Origin: Pelagomonas calceolata
Lineage: Eukaryota > Sar > Pelagophyceae > Pelagomonadales > Pelagomonadaceae
Length of the DNA stretch: 64,000 nucleotides
Reading direction: 5' to 3'
Assembly: GCA_918797485.1 (NCBI GenBank)
Contig: CAKKNE010000005.1
Location: forward strand, 3,472,001-3,536,000
Under the pieces are notes generated by a model that saw only the letters and a program-made list of their open reading frames with translations, searched no databases and had not been told where the DNA came from. Of the stretch, positions 53,340-62,623 are shown piece by piece; position 1 is the first letter of the stretch; the number at the start of each line of letters is the position of its first letter. The translations under genes were made by a program, and so were the position numbers.

Positions 53340-53936
53340 CTACTCCGCCGCCTTCGGCCGCAGCAGCAGCGCGCCGGCGCCCACCGCGACGCCCAAGACG
53401 GCTCGCCTTAACAACCTGAACCGGGTTCGAGAGACCGGCGCGCCGCCGGTCTCGAGCCACTTGGCCAGCGCGCCGTAGGCGTTCACGGACCCCTTCTCGG
53501 CGGCGCTCCTGATCTGCCTCTCAAGAATCCGCGGCGGCCGCTTGGCCGAGTTCCATTGTACCGAGGACGTCGCGCCCATCACCACACAATTGTTCGCGTC
53601 GCGGCGCAGCGTGACGACGACGCGCGTCGTGAACGTCTCGCCGAAGGGCGCCTCGCGCGAGGCCGCGGTGACAACCATCTGGAACTGGTTCGGCCCGCTC
53701 CTCAGGACCTCGCAGCGCTCGACCGTCGCGCCGCCGATGGGGTGCCGGAATTCGTTGACGTGCACGCGGCCCGATTCTCGACTCGTCTTGATCGACTTGT
53801 AGGAGAGCAGGCGGTGCATGTCGCCCTTGACGAGGGCGTTTTTTGCAGTGCTAAGGTCGACCGCCTTCGGGAGCGTGAACTCGCGCGAGAGTTCGGCGGC
53901 CGCGACGGCGAGGAGCGTTGCGAGGCGGCGCAGCAT
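53340..53936 (-). CDS. VASt/START-like protein with terminal membrane segment, tentative
   Basis: A 198-residue protein. Residues ~25-155 have the alternating pattern of a VASt (steroidogenic-like) domain: GDMHRLLSYKSIKTSRES, RCEVLRSGPNQFQMVVTAAS, FTTRVVVTLRRDANNCVVMG, TSSVQWN and a helix RILERQIRSAAEKGSVNAYG. The C-terminal FRLLRRAVLGVAVGAGALLL could be a tail anchor. VASt domains move sterols at membrane contacts. The hydrophobic N-terminus MLRRLATLLAVAAAELS may instead be a signal. The assignment is tentative. Confidence 0.4.
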   Translation of the reverse strand: MLRRLATLLAVAAAELSREFTLPKAVDLSTAKNALVKGDMHRLLSYKSIKTSRESGRVHVNEFRHPIGGATVERCEVLRSGPNQFQMVVTAASREAPFGETFTTRVVVTLRRDANNCVVMGATSSVQWNSAKRPPRILERQIRSAAEKGSVNAYGALAKWLETGGAPVSRTRFRLLRRAVLGVAVGAGALLLRPKAAE

Positions 53937-54150
53937 TGCTTATGACGAGCGCTTCGACGGCGTCCGCGCTGCCGACCGAGTCAAAAGTGTTCGCGACGCT
54001 TGTCCAGCCTCTGTTCGGCGTTGCAGCCGCAGCGCTGCCGTGGGAGGCTGCGCCGAGGCCGGCTGCACTCTTGCGACTGCCCCAGAGGGCGCTGATGGCG
54101 CCTCAGCGCGAGCCAAACTCGGACGCGCCAAAAAACTGCTTTGCATTTTC

Positions 54151-54172
54151 CTAGTGTCTTACATAACGCTAG
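54151..54172. repeat. CTAG near-palindrome 12
   Basis: CTAGTGTCTTACAT...AACGCTAG, 58 bp before the orphan gene's ATG. Confidence 0.7.
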
Positions 54173-54229
54173 CGCGCTCGATTCGAGTAAAAAAAACAGT
54201 GCCTTAAAGCGCCACGGTATGATGCTCGC

Positions 54230-54628
54230 ATGCTTGGCGCCTTCACGACGACGAGCCGGAGCGCGAAACTGGCGGCGCGGGAATGCGACGCCTGGCAAGC
54301 GGTCGCGCGCCACCGGCACGAGCGACCGGCGTATTTCGGCGGCGAGCCCGGCTCGGCCGACCACATGCGGTCGCTTGAGAGGCTTTTCCACGCGCCTGAG
54401 TATTACGGGCAACCAGACGGGTCGATCGAGCACCTGCTTTTTATATCGCATTTCGTTATGCCGCACTCGAGGTTCATGTTCACGTTGGACGGCGACGAAT
54501 TTAATGGAGATCCTGAGATGGAAATTGACTATCGAGATTGCCGCCCGTTGCGCAACATGAAAATTTATCGTCTTCCCGATCGTCATCCCCACGTACTACT
54601 TATCGGTCGTGACAACCCGGTCGACTAA
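54230..54628 (+). CDS. Small orphan protein
   Basis: A 132-residue protein with no recognised domain. It has a helical N-terminus (SRSAKLAARECDAWQAVARH), then LLFISHFVMPHSRFMFTLDG and repeated Asp-rich turns. Codon use is slightly less GC-biased than in its neighbours. It could be a recently evolved gene or a fragment. The CTAG element just upstream supports it being transcribed, if that element is promoter-associated. Confidence 0.4.
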   Translation: MLGAFTTTSRSAKLAARECDAWQAVARHRHERPAYFGGEPGSADHMRSLERLFHAPEYYGQPDGSIEHLLFISHFVMPHSRFMFTLDGDEFNGDPEMEIDYRDCRPLRNMKIYRLPDRHPHVLLIGRDNPVD

Positions 54629-54749
54629 AACGGAGCGGCCGCAGCATACGGGCGTGCGGTCAAGCAGGCCCCGCGGCGGTCGTGGTGGCTAGGCGGCCTA
54701 GTTCTAAGCAAAGAAAGATCTATTTTCTAGCCAAATTACAAGGACGAAC

Positions 54750-57700
54750 TCACCGCCCAGTGCTCATCCGACCCGTATCCGCCCCCGTCCTCGAACCGGA
54801 CCGCCGCCACGTCCCCGGAGCCGTCCGCGACGCGATGTCGCGCTCGTGCGCGGCCAACAAGTCGCTACACGCGTTCCGCAGCGCCGCACGGAGAGCATCG
54901 TCGGCGACGGCGCCGTCGGGCGGCGGCCCGAGGTGCCGCGCCAAGCCCGCTCTCAAATCCGCCTTGCGCGCGGCCTCGGACCGCGAGTGCGCCGTCGGCC
55001 GCGCCCGCGCGTCGGCGACGGCGCACTGCACGAGCGCGACGCAGGCCTCCTCGCGCGCGAGGGCGTCCGCGGGCGTCGGGTCCTTCGCGTAGGCGCGCAA
55101 TAATACCTCCAGGTGCCCCGCCGACGGCGGCGCGAGCTCGGCGTCGTCCTGGTCGACCTCGCCCACCGAAAAGGGCGCGAACGCGCACGACGGCGGCGGC
55201 GCTCTTAATGAAACGAGGCGCCTCACTACTTTCTCCCGCGTGCCGTCGTCAAAAGCCACGGTGACCGACGCGTCGTCGAGCGCCTCGACGACACCAACCC
55301 GCGCCACGCCGCTCGCCGCCGGCGCGCCGCGCGGCGTCATCGGCGTCTCGACCGCGACGTCGACGCGGTCGCCGACCGCCAACGACCTGTTCTCGGGAGA
55401 CGGCCGGGGCTCGTGGCTCAGGCGCCGCGCGGCGCCCAGCGCCGGCGCGACGAGCTTTTTCAGCTGATCGGCGGCGGCCTTGGCGACGGGGTCGACCTCA
55501 TGAACATGGCCGCCGCCGAACGAGTGCTTCCGCGGCGAGCCGGACCGCGGCGACGGCGCGGGGCCCGACGACGACCGCCGGCCGCGCGGCGACGAGGGCG
55601 ACTGCCAGGCGTGGTGCGGCGTTATTACCACAGCCAGGGACCGGTCCGCGGCGAGGCACCGCCGCGCGGCCGACCGCACTATACTAACGCAGACGGCGCC
55701 AAAGGCCCGGGCGCCGGCGGCGTCGGCCCGGCGCCATGCCACGGCTTTCCGCGACAGCGCGCTCACGACATCTAAGGCAGCGGCCGCGTCCGCGATGGAC
55801 GTGGAGGCGATGGCGTCGCGGCCGATCGCGTCGAGCGCGCGGAACGCGCCGTAGTTGTCCGCGGCGCGCGCCCGCGCGAAGGCCGCGGCCTGGCACACGT
55901 CGGCGCCCGCGTCGACGGCGCGCGCGGCCAATCGCAAGGCGGACCGCCAGGGCGGCGCGAGGCGTAAAGCGAGCTTCGTCGCGACTTCGGATGAAGACGC
56001 CCTAGCTCGCGCCAGGGAACGACACACGCCGTCGCGGCCCGCGCGCGCGAACGCGTCCCGCGCAATGTCGTCGGCGAGCGGCGCCGCGAGCTGCGCCTGC
56101 GTCAAAGCCGCGATGACGGCCTCGTAGGCCCGGAGGGGCACCTCGCAGGCCGCGCCGTGGTCCAGCGCGCTGGCCACGGCCGCCTCCACGGCTCTTGACG
56201 TCGCGTCGCGACACTTGCCGAGTAATTCTGCAAGCGGAACTCCTAGTACGAGCTCCGCGGCCGCGCCGGCGCCAGAGCCTTGGGACGCCCGGTCCAATCG
56301 TAAAGAAGCAGCAATTGCGGCGCAGCACGCTGAGCGCAGCTCGCCCGTCGCATCCCTTAAACAGTCGCGCGCGACGCCCGCGATGCGCCGGAGACAATCC
56401 CGCTTCGACGGCGGGCCCTTCCGCGCCGCGGCGGCGACGGCGACGGCCCACGCTAATAACGCCGCCGTGCCCGCCGCGCCCGCCCTTCTCGCGGCCGCGT
56501 CGAGCGGCCCCGCGACGCTCGCGAGCGCGTCGAGGTCGCCGCAGCAGCTCAGAGCTTCCACACATACGGCGCAGGCCGCCCCGCTCACCGCTTTACCAGC
56601 AGTCTCCGTGTCGTCCGCGACGGACGCGATTAATGCGGCCGTGATGGCGCCGCGCTCGCTTAACGCTTCAGATGCCTGTCGCGACACGGGCTCAGCACAA
56701 GTCGCTACGTGCTTTGATAGAGCCGCGGCGTGCGACGCCGCGTCCACACAAGCCGCGGCGGCCGTCCACGCGGCGTTGGCCCGTTCGGCGGCCTTTCTCG
56801 CTTGCATCCCGTCCCGCCCGGCGGAGGCCTCTCTATCAGAGTGGCGCGGGGCGTCGACGGCGTAGCGCTGGTTTCCTTCGGTCCGCTCGCCGGGCGGCGC
56901 GCGCGCGGCCGCGGACACGTCGGCCACCCGCAGGTCGCAGCGGAACGCTCTATCTAAAGAGGGCGGTGGCGCCGCCGCGACCTTGTCCGACGTCTTGGCC
57001 AAGGCGGCGCGCGCGCGCCAGGCTATGGAAGCATCCGATGCGAGCACACCATCCACAAAAGCCGCATCACCCCCGAGCTTCTCCATAATCCGCTTGCCGG
57101 AGTCGTGGGCCGCCTCCGCGCACGCCACGTAGAGCTCTATGGCATGCTTCATCTGATGTTTTGAGGCCGCGACGCAGGCCTCGCCGCAGTCGACCGGCAG
57201 CAATGCCGCGGCCGCGTCCGGGCGCCACTTCACGACGGCGCGCACCATCTTCAAGGCTGAACTACATGTCGCCGGCTCCCGCAGGCGCTCCCCCAACACC
57301 GGCGGGCCGCTCCGCCACCACCAGGCGTCGTCCGCGCGCTCGAGGGCTCTACATATAGTCGCACACGCGGCGCCTCCAATATCTCCGCCGTGCCGGACGT
57401 AGGCCGCGGCGAGGGCCGCGAGCGTCGCGGGCACCGTCGCGAACTCTTTTGATGCTCGCAACGAATGGAGAGCTAGGGCCCGGAGGGGCGCCGTCCTTCC
57501 TACAGCGTCGCCGTGGTCGGCGAAGGCCGCCGCCCGGGCGGTGGACGTGCCGCCCGGCGCGCGTCTCAACGGTAACGCGAGCATGGTCGCGAGGAGCTGC
57601 GGCGTCCGCGCATCGTCCAATAAAGCGGCGCGCGCCTCGCCGCCTTCGGAAGCCACTTTTGCCAAGGCCTCGGCGCATTTTGAGAGTGGTTCGAGCGCCG

Positions 57701-60700
57701 CGTCGTCCTTTGTAGAAGCGTCGGCGACTTTCGCAGTCAATGAAACGAGCGCGCCGACGACGTCGCGCGCCGCCCGACTGGCATCCGTTGACATGGCGCA
57801 GCACGGCGCCGCGTCGACGGACGACGTCGCCGCCGCGGCGAGAGCATTTGCTAGAGCCGACGCACCGTCGATGTCGACCTTGCGCACGCACTCCGACGCG
57901 CCGCGCGAAAACGGTCCTGAAGCCCCGAGGAACGCCCGCGACGCGTCTCTCGCCGTAGAACCGCTGAGCGCCTCGACGAAGGCTTTCGCAGCGACGGCGG
58001 CGCCGGGACCGCCGAGCGACGCCCGCCGAGCCAGCGCGTCGATGGGTGACGGCGCGTCGGCGTCGCCGGGCCGCGCCAGTTCGTTCTGAGATGATACAAT
58101 TTTGGAGGCGAGCACCCTTGCGGCACTCTGAGCCGCGTCGTCCGAAGCGCCGGCGTCGCCACATAACGCCGCGGCCGCCGCTATTACAGATCTAGGAGCA
58201 CTGTCCCACCTTACGGCAAAGGGCGTGTCCTTCTCGCCGCCGTGGCAGGCCACGACCCCAACAGCACCGGCCGGGACGCGGCCCCCTACTAGAGAATCGC
58301 AGCCGCCCACGCACACCACAAGTTCCGCGAGTTTTGGGGAGTGGAGCTGGCCGCGCGCGTCCTTGAGCGCCACGGCACCGTTTGATGAACTAATAGTGAA
58401 GGTTGCGTCCGGCGGTAAAGAGTCATTCGAAGCGGCTCTTGAGACGTCGTCGATGCGAGCCGGCGCCCACGCTGGTGTACCGTCCTCAGAGAGGGTCAGC
58501 GCCGTAGTCTCGGTGCAGACGGCGAGTCGCGCCCCATACGGTACTTTCCTCAAGTCGCCCGTCGCCGTTTCACTTGTGTGGGCCACTACCCTAAGTAGTG
58601 GAGCTGGTGCCAACGGAAAGACCCTTCTAGCTTCGCCAAACAACTTTTTCAGAGTTTCGCCTTCAATCAAAGGAGCAATGGCCTCCAAATCAACAGCTAA
58701 AGCACCCTGGTCGTCCAAGAAGGCCACGTCACCGGCGTCGAAGGAGTACCTCGCATTTATAGTTTCAAGCGCTTTCGACGCCACCCTCGACGCTGCAACT
58801 TCTGTCTTCATCTCGAGCAACTTCCGGAAGGCTCCCAGCGAGGCGGCGCGCTTGCGGTGGTCGTCCGTCGTCGCGCACGCCAGGAGTATCAACGCGCCGT
58901 CGGGCGTCAGCGCGTCTCTCGCGAGCGCGTCGGCGATGTCCGGGGACGCCCACTCCAATGCAGCTAACAGCGCCAGCGGTAACAAGGAAGCGTCGCGCCG
59001 CGATGCCGCGACGGCGTTCGCGACGGCCGTTGACGCGTCGCCCGTCTTCGTGAGGGCAGTCCGCAGCGGGGATGGTGACGCCGCGAGCGCCTCGGTGACG
59101 GACTCGCGCCAGGCCTCCTGTAAGGACGAGGGGGGCCGCCAGTGCAGGGCGCCGGCGTGTTCGCCGGACAACACCTTTTGCGTCGCCGGCGCGTCGCCGA
59201 CGCGGCCGCGGCACGCCAGAGCCGCGACGTCACAAGCCCAGCCCTCGCCTCCAACAATATCGGAACCGCGCGCGCAGAGCGCCCCGAGGGCCCGGCAGCA
59301 GCGCGCCTCGACGGCCGCGATGCGACCACAGGCCGCCTCGACGAGGTGGCGCCGGTCTAAAGCGGCCAGCGACGCCGTCGCAGCGTCCGCGGCCGCGAGG
59401 ACCCAAGAAACAGCATCTAAACCGCACGCGGCGCCCGTCGCGAACTGCGCCGCGCAGCTGCACGCCGCCAGCGTCCGGGCGACCTTCTCGTGGGCCACGG
59501 GACCGAAGACCGTGGACCCCTGCGAAATCTTCTTCGCGAGCGCGTCGACGGCGGCCTTGGGTTCTGTCGTAGGCGTAGGTTTGACGACGCTAGCGCAGGC
59601 GGCGACGGCTTCGCTTTTGACAGTACCGGTTTCGAGCGCGAGGCACGCCGCCGTCGTGGCGTCCGCTTCTTGTGAGGCGCAGTGCGTCACGACGGCGCGG
59701 AGGCAGGCGTCCGGGGTTATTGTCGTCGTTGTGGCCCCGAAGCTTGCTGCTGCCGTCGCCGGCGCGGCAGTCGTGGCTCCGCCGAAAGTGACGCCCTTTG
59801 CCGCGGGCGCGGGGGCGGCCGCTGCCGGCGCGGCCGCGGTGGCTCCGCCAAAACTGAAGCTTCCCGTCGCGGGCGCGGTCGCGGCAGGCGCCGGTGCGGG
59901 AGCCGCGCCTCCGAAACTAAATCCTCCAGCGGCTGGCGTTGCCGCCGCAGCGGGCGCTGGTGCTGCTGCCGCTGCAGGGGCGCCGAAGCTGAAGCCTCCC
60001 GCGGCGGGCGCGGGCGCCGCCGCTGCCGCTGGTGCCGGCGCGGCCGCGGCTCCACCAAAACTGAAGCCGGCCGTGGGCGCCGCGGTTGCGGGCGCCGGTG
60101 CAGGTGCCGCGCCGCCGAAGCTAAATCCGGCGGCCGGCGTCGCTGCCGTAGCGGGCGCGGGGGCCGCCGCCGCGGGCGCGCCAAAACTGAAGCCACCGGC
60201 AGGCGCCGCCGCGGCGGGCGCGGGGGCCGCTGCTGCTGGGGCTCCGAAACTGAAGCCACCGGCGGCGGGCGTCGCGGCAGGCGCCGGCGCGGCTGCGGGC
60301 GCGCCGAAGGACGGTACGGTCGGAGCCGGGGTCGCGGCGGGCGCGCCACCGAAGCTGAAGCCTGCCGCGGCGGGCGCGGGCGCTGCCGCGGGGGTCGCAC
60401 CGCCGAACAGCGTCGGCGGCGCCGTCGCCGCTGGCGCCCCGAACGATGCGGTGGGCGCGGGCGTCGCCACGGGTGCGGCTCCGCCAAAACTGAAGCCTCC
60501 CGCAGCAGGCGCCGGCGCGGCCGCGGCCGGAGCGCCGAAGCTGAACGCGCCGGCTGCCGGCGCGGGGGCTGCGGCGGCAGCTCCGAAAGCCGGTGCCGCG
60601 GGCGTCGCGGCGGGGGCGCCGAACGCCGGCGTAGTAGTGCTAGCAGGTGCCCCAAACGCCGGCGTCGGTGCCGCGGCGCCGCCAAAAGAGAAGGCGGGAG

Positions 60701-61034
60701 CCGCGGGCGTCGGCGCGGCTGGCGTGGCCGTGGCGCCGAAGGCTGGCGCTGCCGGTGTGGCTGCGGCGCCAAACGCGGGCGTCGTCGTGGGCGCCGCGGC
60801 GCCAAAGGCCGGTGCTGCGGGTGTCGCCGCTGGAGCGCCAAAGGCCGGCGCCGCGGGTGTTGCCGCAGCTCCTCCAAATGAGAACGTAGGTGCTGCGCTG
60901 GTGCTGGGCGCGCCAAATGCAGGCGTGGGCGCGGGCGCCGCGCCAAACGCAGGTGCTGCGGGCGTCGCGGCGGCTCCAAAGCTGAAGCCACCCGCCGGCT
61001 TTTGTGCAGCAGCTGCACCAAATGAGAAAGCCAT
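54750..61034 (-). CDS. Giant FG-repeat nucleoporin fused to an alpha-solenoid
   Basis: About 2,094 residues in one uninterrupted frame. Residues 1 to ~465 are FG repeats dominated by GGFSFG and AFGA units spaced by Ala/Pro/Thr. Within them a ~25-residue unit (FSFGAPAAAAPAPAA-type) recurs many times at the DNA level. From ~470 to the end lies a helical-repeat solenoid rich in Ala and Leu. It is interrupted near 790-920 by a beta-rich insert (PAWAPARIDDVSR, GAVALKDARGQLHSPKLAEL, PAGAVGVVACHGG), reminiscent of the SH3-like insert of Nup188. A further KOW/Tudor-like beta segment lies near 1960-2010 (LAVGDRVDVAVETP, ALDDASVTVAFDDG). Nuclear-pore identity is clear from the FG region; the Nup188/205 comparison is tentative. 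Confidence 0.7.
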   Translation of the reverse strand: MAFSFGAAAAQKPAGGFSFGAAATPAAPAFGAAPAPTPAFGAPSTSAAPTFSFGGAAATPAAPAFGAPAATPAAPAFGAAAPTTTPAFGAAATPAAPAFGATATPAAPTPAAPAFSFGGAAAPTPAFGAPASTTTPAFGAPAATPAAPAFGAAAAAPAPAAGAFSFGAPAAAAPAPAAGGFSFGGAAPVATPAPTASFGAPAATAPPTLFGGATPAAAPAPAAAGFSFGGAPAATPAPTVPSFGAPAAAPAPAATPAAGGFSFGAPAAAAPAPAAAAPAGGFSFGAPAAAAPAPATAATPAAGFSFGGAAPAPAPATAAPTAGFSFGGAAAAPAPAAAAAPAPAAGGFSFGAPAAAAAPAPAAAATPAAGGFSFGGAAPAPAPAATAPATGSFSFGGATAAAPAAAAPAPAAKGVTFGGATTAAPATAAASFGATTTTITPDACLRAVVTHCASQEADATTAACLALETGTVKSEAVAACASVVKPTPTTEPKAAVDALAKKISQGSTVFGPVAHEKVARTLAACSCAAQFATGAACGLDAVSWVLAAADAATASLAALDRRHLVEAACGRIAAVEARCCRALGALCARGSDIVGGEGWACDVAALACRGRVGDAPATQKVLSGEHAGALHWRPPSSLQEAWRESVTEALAASPSPLRTALTKTGDASTAVANAVAASRRDASLLPLALLAALEWASPDIADALARDALTPDGALILLACATTDDHRKRAASLGAFRKLLEMKTEVAASRVASKALETINARYSFDAGDVAFLDDQGALAVDLEAIAPLIEGETLKKLFGEARRVFPLAPAPLLRVVAHTSETATGDLRKVPYGARLAVCTETTALTLSEDGTPAWAPARIDDVSRAASNDSLPPDATFTISSSNGAVALKDARGQLHSPKLAELVVCVGGCDSLVGGRVPAGAVGVVACHGGEKDTPFAVRWDSAPRSVIAAAAALCGDAGASDDAAQSAARVLASKIVSSQNELARPGDADAPSPIDALARRASLGGPGAAVAAKAFVEALSGSTARDASRAFLGASGPFSRGASECVRKVDIDGASALANALAAAATSSVDAAPCCAMSTDASRAARDVVGALVSLTAKVADASTKDDAALEPLSKCAEALAKVASEGGEARAALLDDARTPQLLATMLALPLRRAPGGTSTARAAAFADHGDAVGRTAPLRALALHSLRASKEFATVPATLAALAAAYVRHGGDIGGAACATICRALERADDAWWWRSGPPVLGERLREPATCSSALKMVRAVVKWRPDAAAALLPVDCGEACVAASKHQMKHAIELYVACAEAAHDSGKRIMEKLGGDAAFVDGVLASDASIAWRARAALAKTSDKVAAAPPPSLDRAFRCDLRVADVSAAARAPPGERTEGNQRYAVDAPRHSDREASAGRDGMQARKAAERANAAWTAAAACVDAASHAAALSKHVATCAEPVSRQASEALSERGAITAALIASVADDTETAGKAVSGAACAVCVEALSCCGDLDALASVAGPLDAAARRAGAAGTAALLAWAVAVAAAARKGPPSKRDCLRRIAGVARDCLRDATGELRSACCAAIAASLRLDRASQGSGAGAAAELVLGVPLAELLGKCRDATSRAVEAAVASALDHGAACEVPLRAYEAVIAALTQAQLAAPLADDIARDAFARAGRDGVCRSLARARASSSEVATKLALRLAPPWRSALRLAARAVDAGADVCQAAAFARARAADNYGAFRALDAIGRDAIASTSIADAAAALDVVSALSRKAVAWRRADAAGARAFGAVCVSIVRSAARRCLAADRSLAVVITPHHAWQSPSSPRGRRSSSGPAPSPRSGSPRKHSFGGGHVHEVDPVAKAAADQLKKLVAPALGAARRLSHEPRPSPENRSLAVGDRVDVAVETPMTPRGAPAASGVARVGVVEALDDASVTVAFDDGTREKVVRRLVSLRAPPPSCAFAPFSVGEVDQDDAELAPPSAGHLEVLLRAYAKDPTPADALAREEACVALVQCAVADARARPTAHSRSEAARKADLRAGLARHLGPPPDGAVADDALRAALRNACSDLLAAHERDIASRTAPGTWRRSGSRTGADTGRMSTGR
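59750..61030. repeat. FG-coding minisatellite-like tract
   Basis: About 1.3 kb of imperfect 60-75 bp units inside the giant nucleoporin, encoding FSFG plus Ala/Pro spacers. On the opposite strand it is also open for several hundred codons, a by-product of composition. Confidence 0.8.
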
Positions 61035-61145
61035 CACTTCTGAGTCGGCCGAGAGAGCACTCGTGCCTCGTTATTTGCAAGCGAAACGCCTACGCTTGCA
61101 GCGCGCGAGGCCAACTGCGCAGGCGAGCGCCAAAGCCGCAAATTG

Positions 61146-61163
61146 CTAGTGTCTCACCGCTAG
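61146..61163. repeat. CTAG near-palindrome 13
   Basis: CTAGTGTCTCACCGCTAG, the shortest copy, 112 bp upstream of the giant nucleoporin ATG (minus strand). Confidence 0.65.
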
Positions 61164-61185
61164 CTCACGAAGACGCGCTGTCTCC

Positions 61186-61234
61186 CCCCCAGCCCTGGGC
61201 AGGGGCTCCGCCAACTAGTTCTAGCACCGTAACA
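61186..61234. repeat. 49-bp repeat, copy 2
   Basis: Partner of 13502-13550 with about four differences in 49 bases, in the upstream flank of the giant nucleoporin. Confidence 0.8.
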
Positions 61235-61283
61235 ACTTCCGGGCGAAGACTCTTCCCCCTCGTTCATTCAGACAACACTAGCC

Positions 61284-62231
61284 TTAAGACACGACCTCCA
61301 CCCCCACCTCGGCCACCTCGGCCAAGACAAACGCCACGCCCTTCTCGTAGTACGCGGCCTCGTTCACGAAGAAGGGCGTGAGATCACTCTCGCCGTGCGT
61401 CTTCACGCACTCTCCATCTAAACCCAGCAACAGCGGCTGGCCCGGCTCCAGCGGTTTGAAATCAATCACTTCCGGCGCGATCAAACCGGCCACGACGTGG
61501 TCGTCGTCCCTCGGAAAGTCGACATGATCCACTCTCCGATAGACCTCGAGCGGTTCCAGAGTAACACTGCTCTTCTGCGACAGCAATGCCTGGTTCCGCG
61601 CCTCGACCGCATCTAAAATGGAGTCGATGAGTTCCAGCGTCTTTTGATATGTCACAGCGTCGGCGACGCCCTGCGGCACGGGCCCCACCTCGAGCGTGAA
61701 GCCGGATCTTCCACAAGACGGCAGCGTCGCGTGGTCGGGCTTGTCGTCCCACTCGCAGCACCGCACGTCCTCGTACTGCTTCTGCAACGTGGCACATAAA
61801 GCGTGAGATAAAGCATCGTCGCGCCGCATCATCAAAGCGTAGCCGCAGTCCGACGTCGTGTTATGTAGGTCGATGACCAAGTCCATGCGTCGTTCTTCAG
61901 CCGCCTTCGGCCCCAAGGCTTGATCCAGGACCTCGGCCCGTCGAGCCTCGCGAGACGTCGCCTTCCTGCCCAGCATCTCCCGGGAAAAACACCGGTTCAT
62001 GTCTTCGTCCACATATCTCCTATTCACGGCGATGGCCGCCGGGTTCGCCAGGTCGACCGTCGTCTCGAAGGTGGACCGCGACGCGCGCTTCGTATCCTTG
62101 AGAAGGTGGCGCGCGGCGAAGATGCCGTTCCGCTCGTTGCCGTGCGTGCCGCCGACGATGGCTACTCTTCTGACTACATGGCCGTCGTCCTTGAGGACGG
62201 TCTTTGCGAGCGCGGCCATGGATCGACGCAT
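61284..62231 (-). CDS. Aspartoacylase-like zinc amidohydrolase
   Basis: A 315-residue protein. VAIVGGTHGNERNGIFAARH holds the zinc ligands H30 and E33. NPAAIAVNRRYVDEDMNRCF is the substrate-binding Arg/Asn block. MDLVIDLHNTTSDCGYALMM supplies the third zinc-ligand His. FTLEVGPVPQGV contains the catalytic Glu. Length and order match aspartoacylase (ASPA, about 313 residues), which hydrolyses N-acetyl-aspartate, or ACY3-type enzymes acting on other N-acyl amino acids. No targeting signal is evident; probably cytosolic. Confidence 0.85.
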   Translation of the reverse strand: MRRSMAALAKTVLKDDGHVVRRVAIVGGTHGNERNGIFAARHLLKDTKRASRSTFETTVDLANPAAIAVNRRYVDEDMNRCFSREMLGRKATSREARRAEVLDQALGPKAAEERRMDLVIDLHNTTSDCGYALMMRRDDALSHALCATLQKQYEDVRCCEWDDKPDHATLPSCGRSGFTLEVGPVPQGVADAVTYQKTLELIDSILDAVEARNQALLSQKSSVTLEPLEVYRRVDHVDFPRDDDHVVAGLIAPEVIDFKPLEPGQPLLLGLDGECVKTHGESDLTPFFVNEAAYYEKGVAFVLAEVAEVGVEVVS

Positions 62232-62623
62232 TTAGTGTGCTGCCTCGGCAGCGTGGCGTCGCGCACGGCTGTGTGGCTGGTGATCCGCTGCACACGTGTG
62301 CGGATGTTTTTTCCAGTGATGGCGCGTCGACGGCGTGGTGGCGGCGCTGTCAATAGTGCGCAGCAATCGTCGGCTCCAGCTGTTGCGCAGCGCGATCGTC
62401 GATCGCTACGCCAAGCTATCCTCGATGCGCGAGAGGGCATAATTAGCTAGCGCATAGAGAGGTACTAGGCATCTTGAGAGCACCAGAGTTTGCAGCAGCC
62501 CCAGGGCCTCCGCCGGAGCATTTTTACTGGTGCCCGTGCGCATTCATCCGCCGGAGTCAAGCCCACGGGCAAGGAGAGCGCAGCCAAAGCGACATGGCAT
62601 AACACCACAAGAGGCAGCCTACC
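62232..62623. other. Divergent intergenic region
   Basis: It holds an introner-core word GCGCGTCGACGGCGTGG near 62323, perhaps in a 5' UTR intron, and CTAG near-palindrome 14. No gene is seen. Confidence 0.45.
62447..62468. repeat. CTAG near-palindrome 14
   Basis: CTAGCGCATAGAG...GTACTAG, 156 bp before the SH3-UIM-RING ATG; the most diverged copy. Confidence 0.45.

Noticed and set aside
59750-61030. Regular repeats that might suggest a CRISPR-like or satellite array
   Set aside because: Units are in frame, encode FSFG and AFGA, vary in length, and lie inside a long coding frame.
58225-61149. A 974-codon open frame on the plus strand, opposite the giant nucleoporin
   Set aside because: It is the mirror of the FG-coding repeat and Ala-rich solenoid. 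Its protein is compositionally biased (Ala/Pro/Lys repeats) with no family motif, while the minus strand encodes clear FG units.
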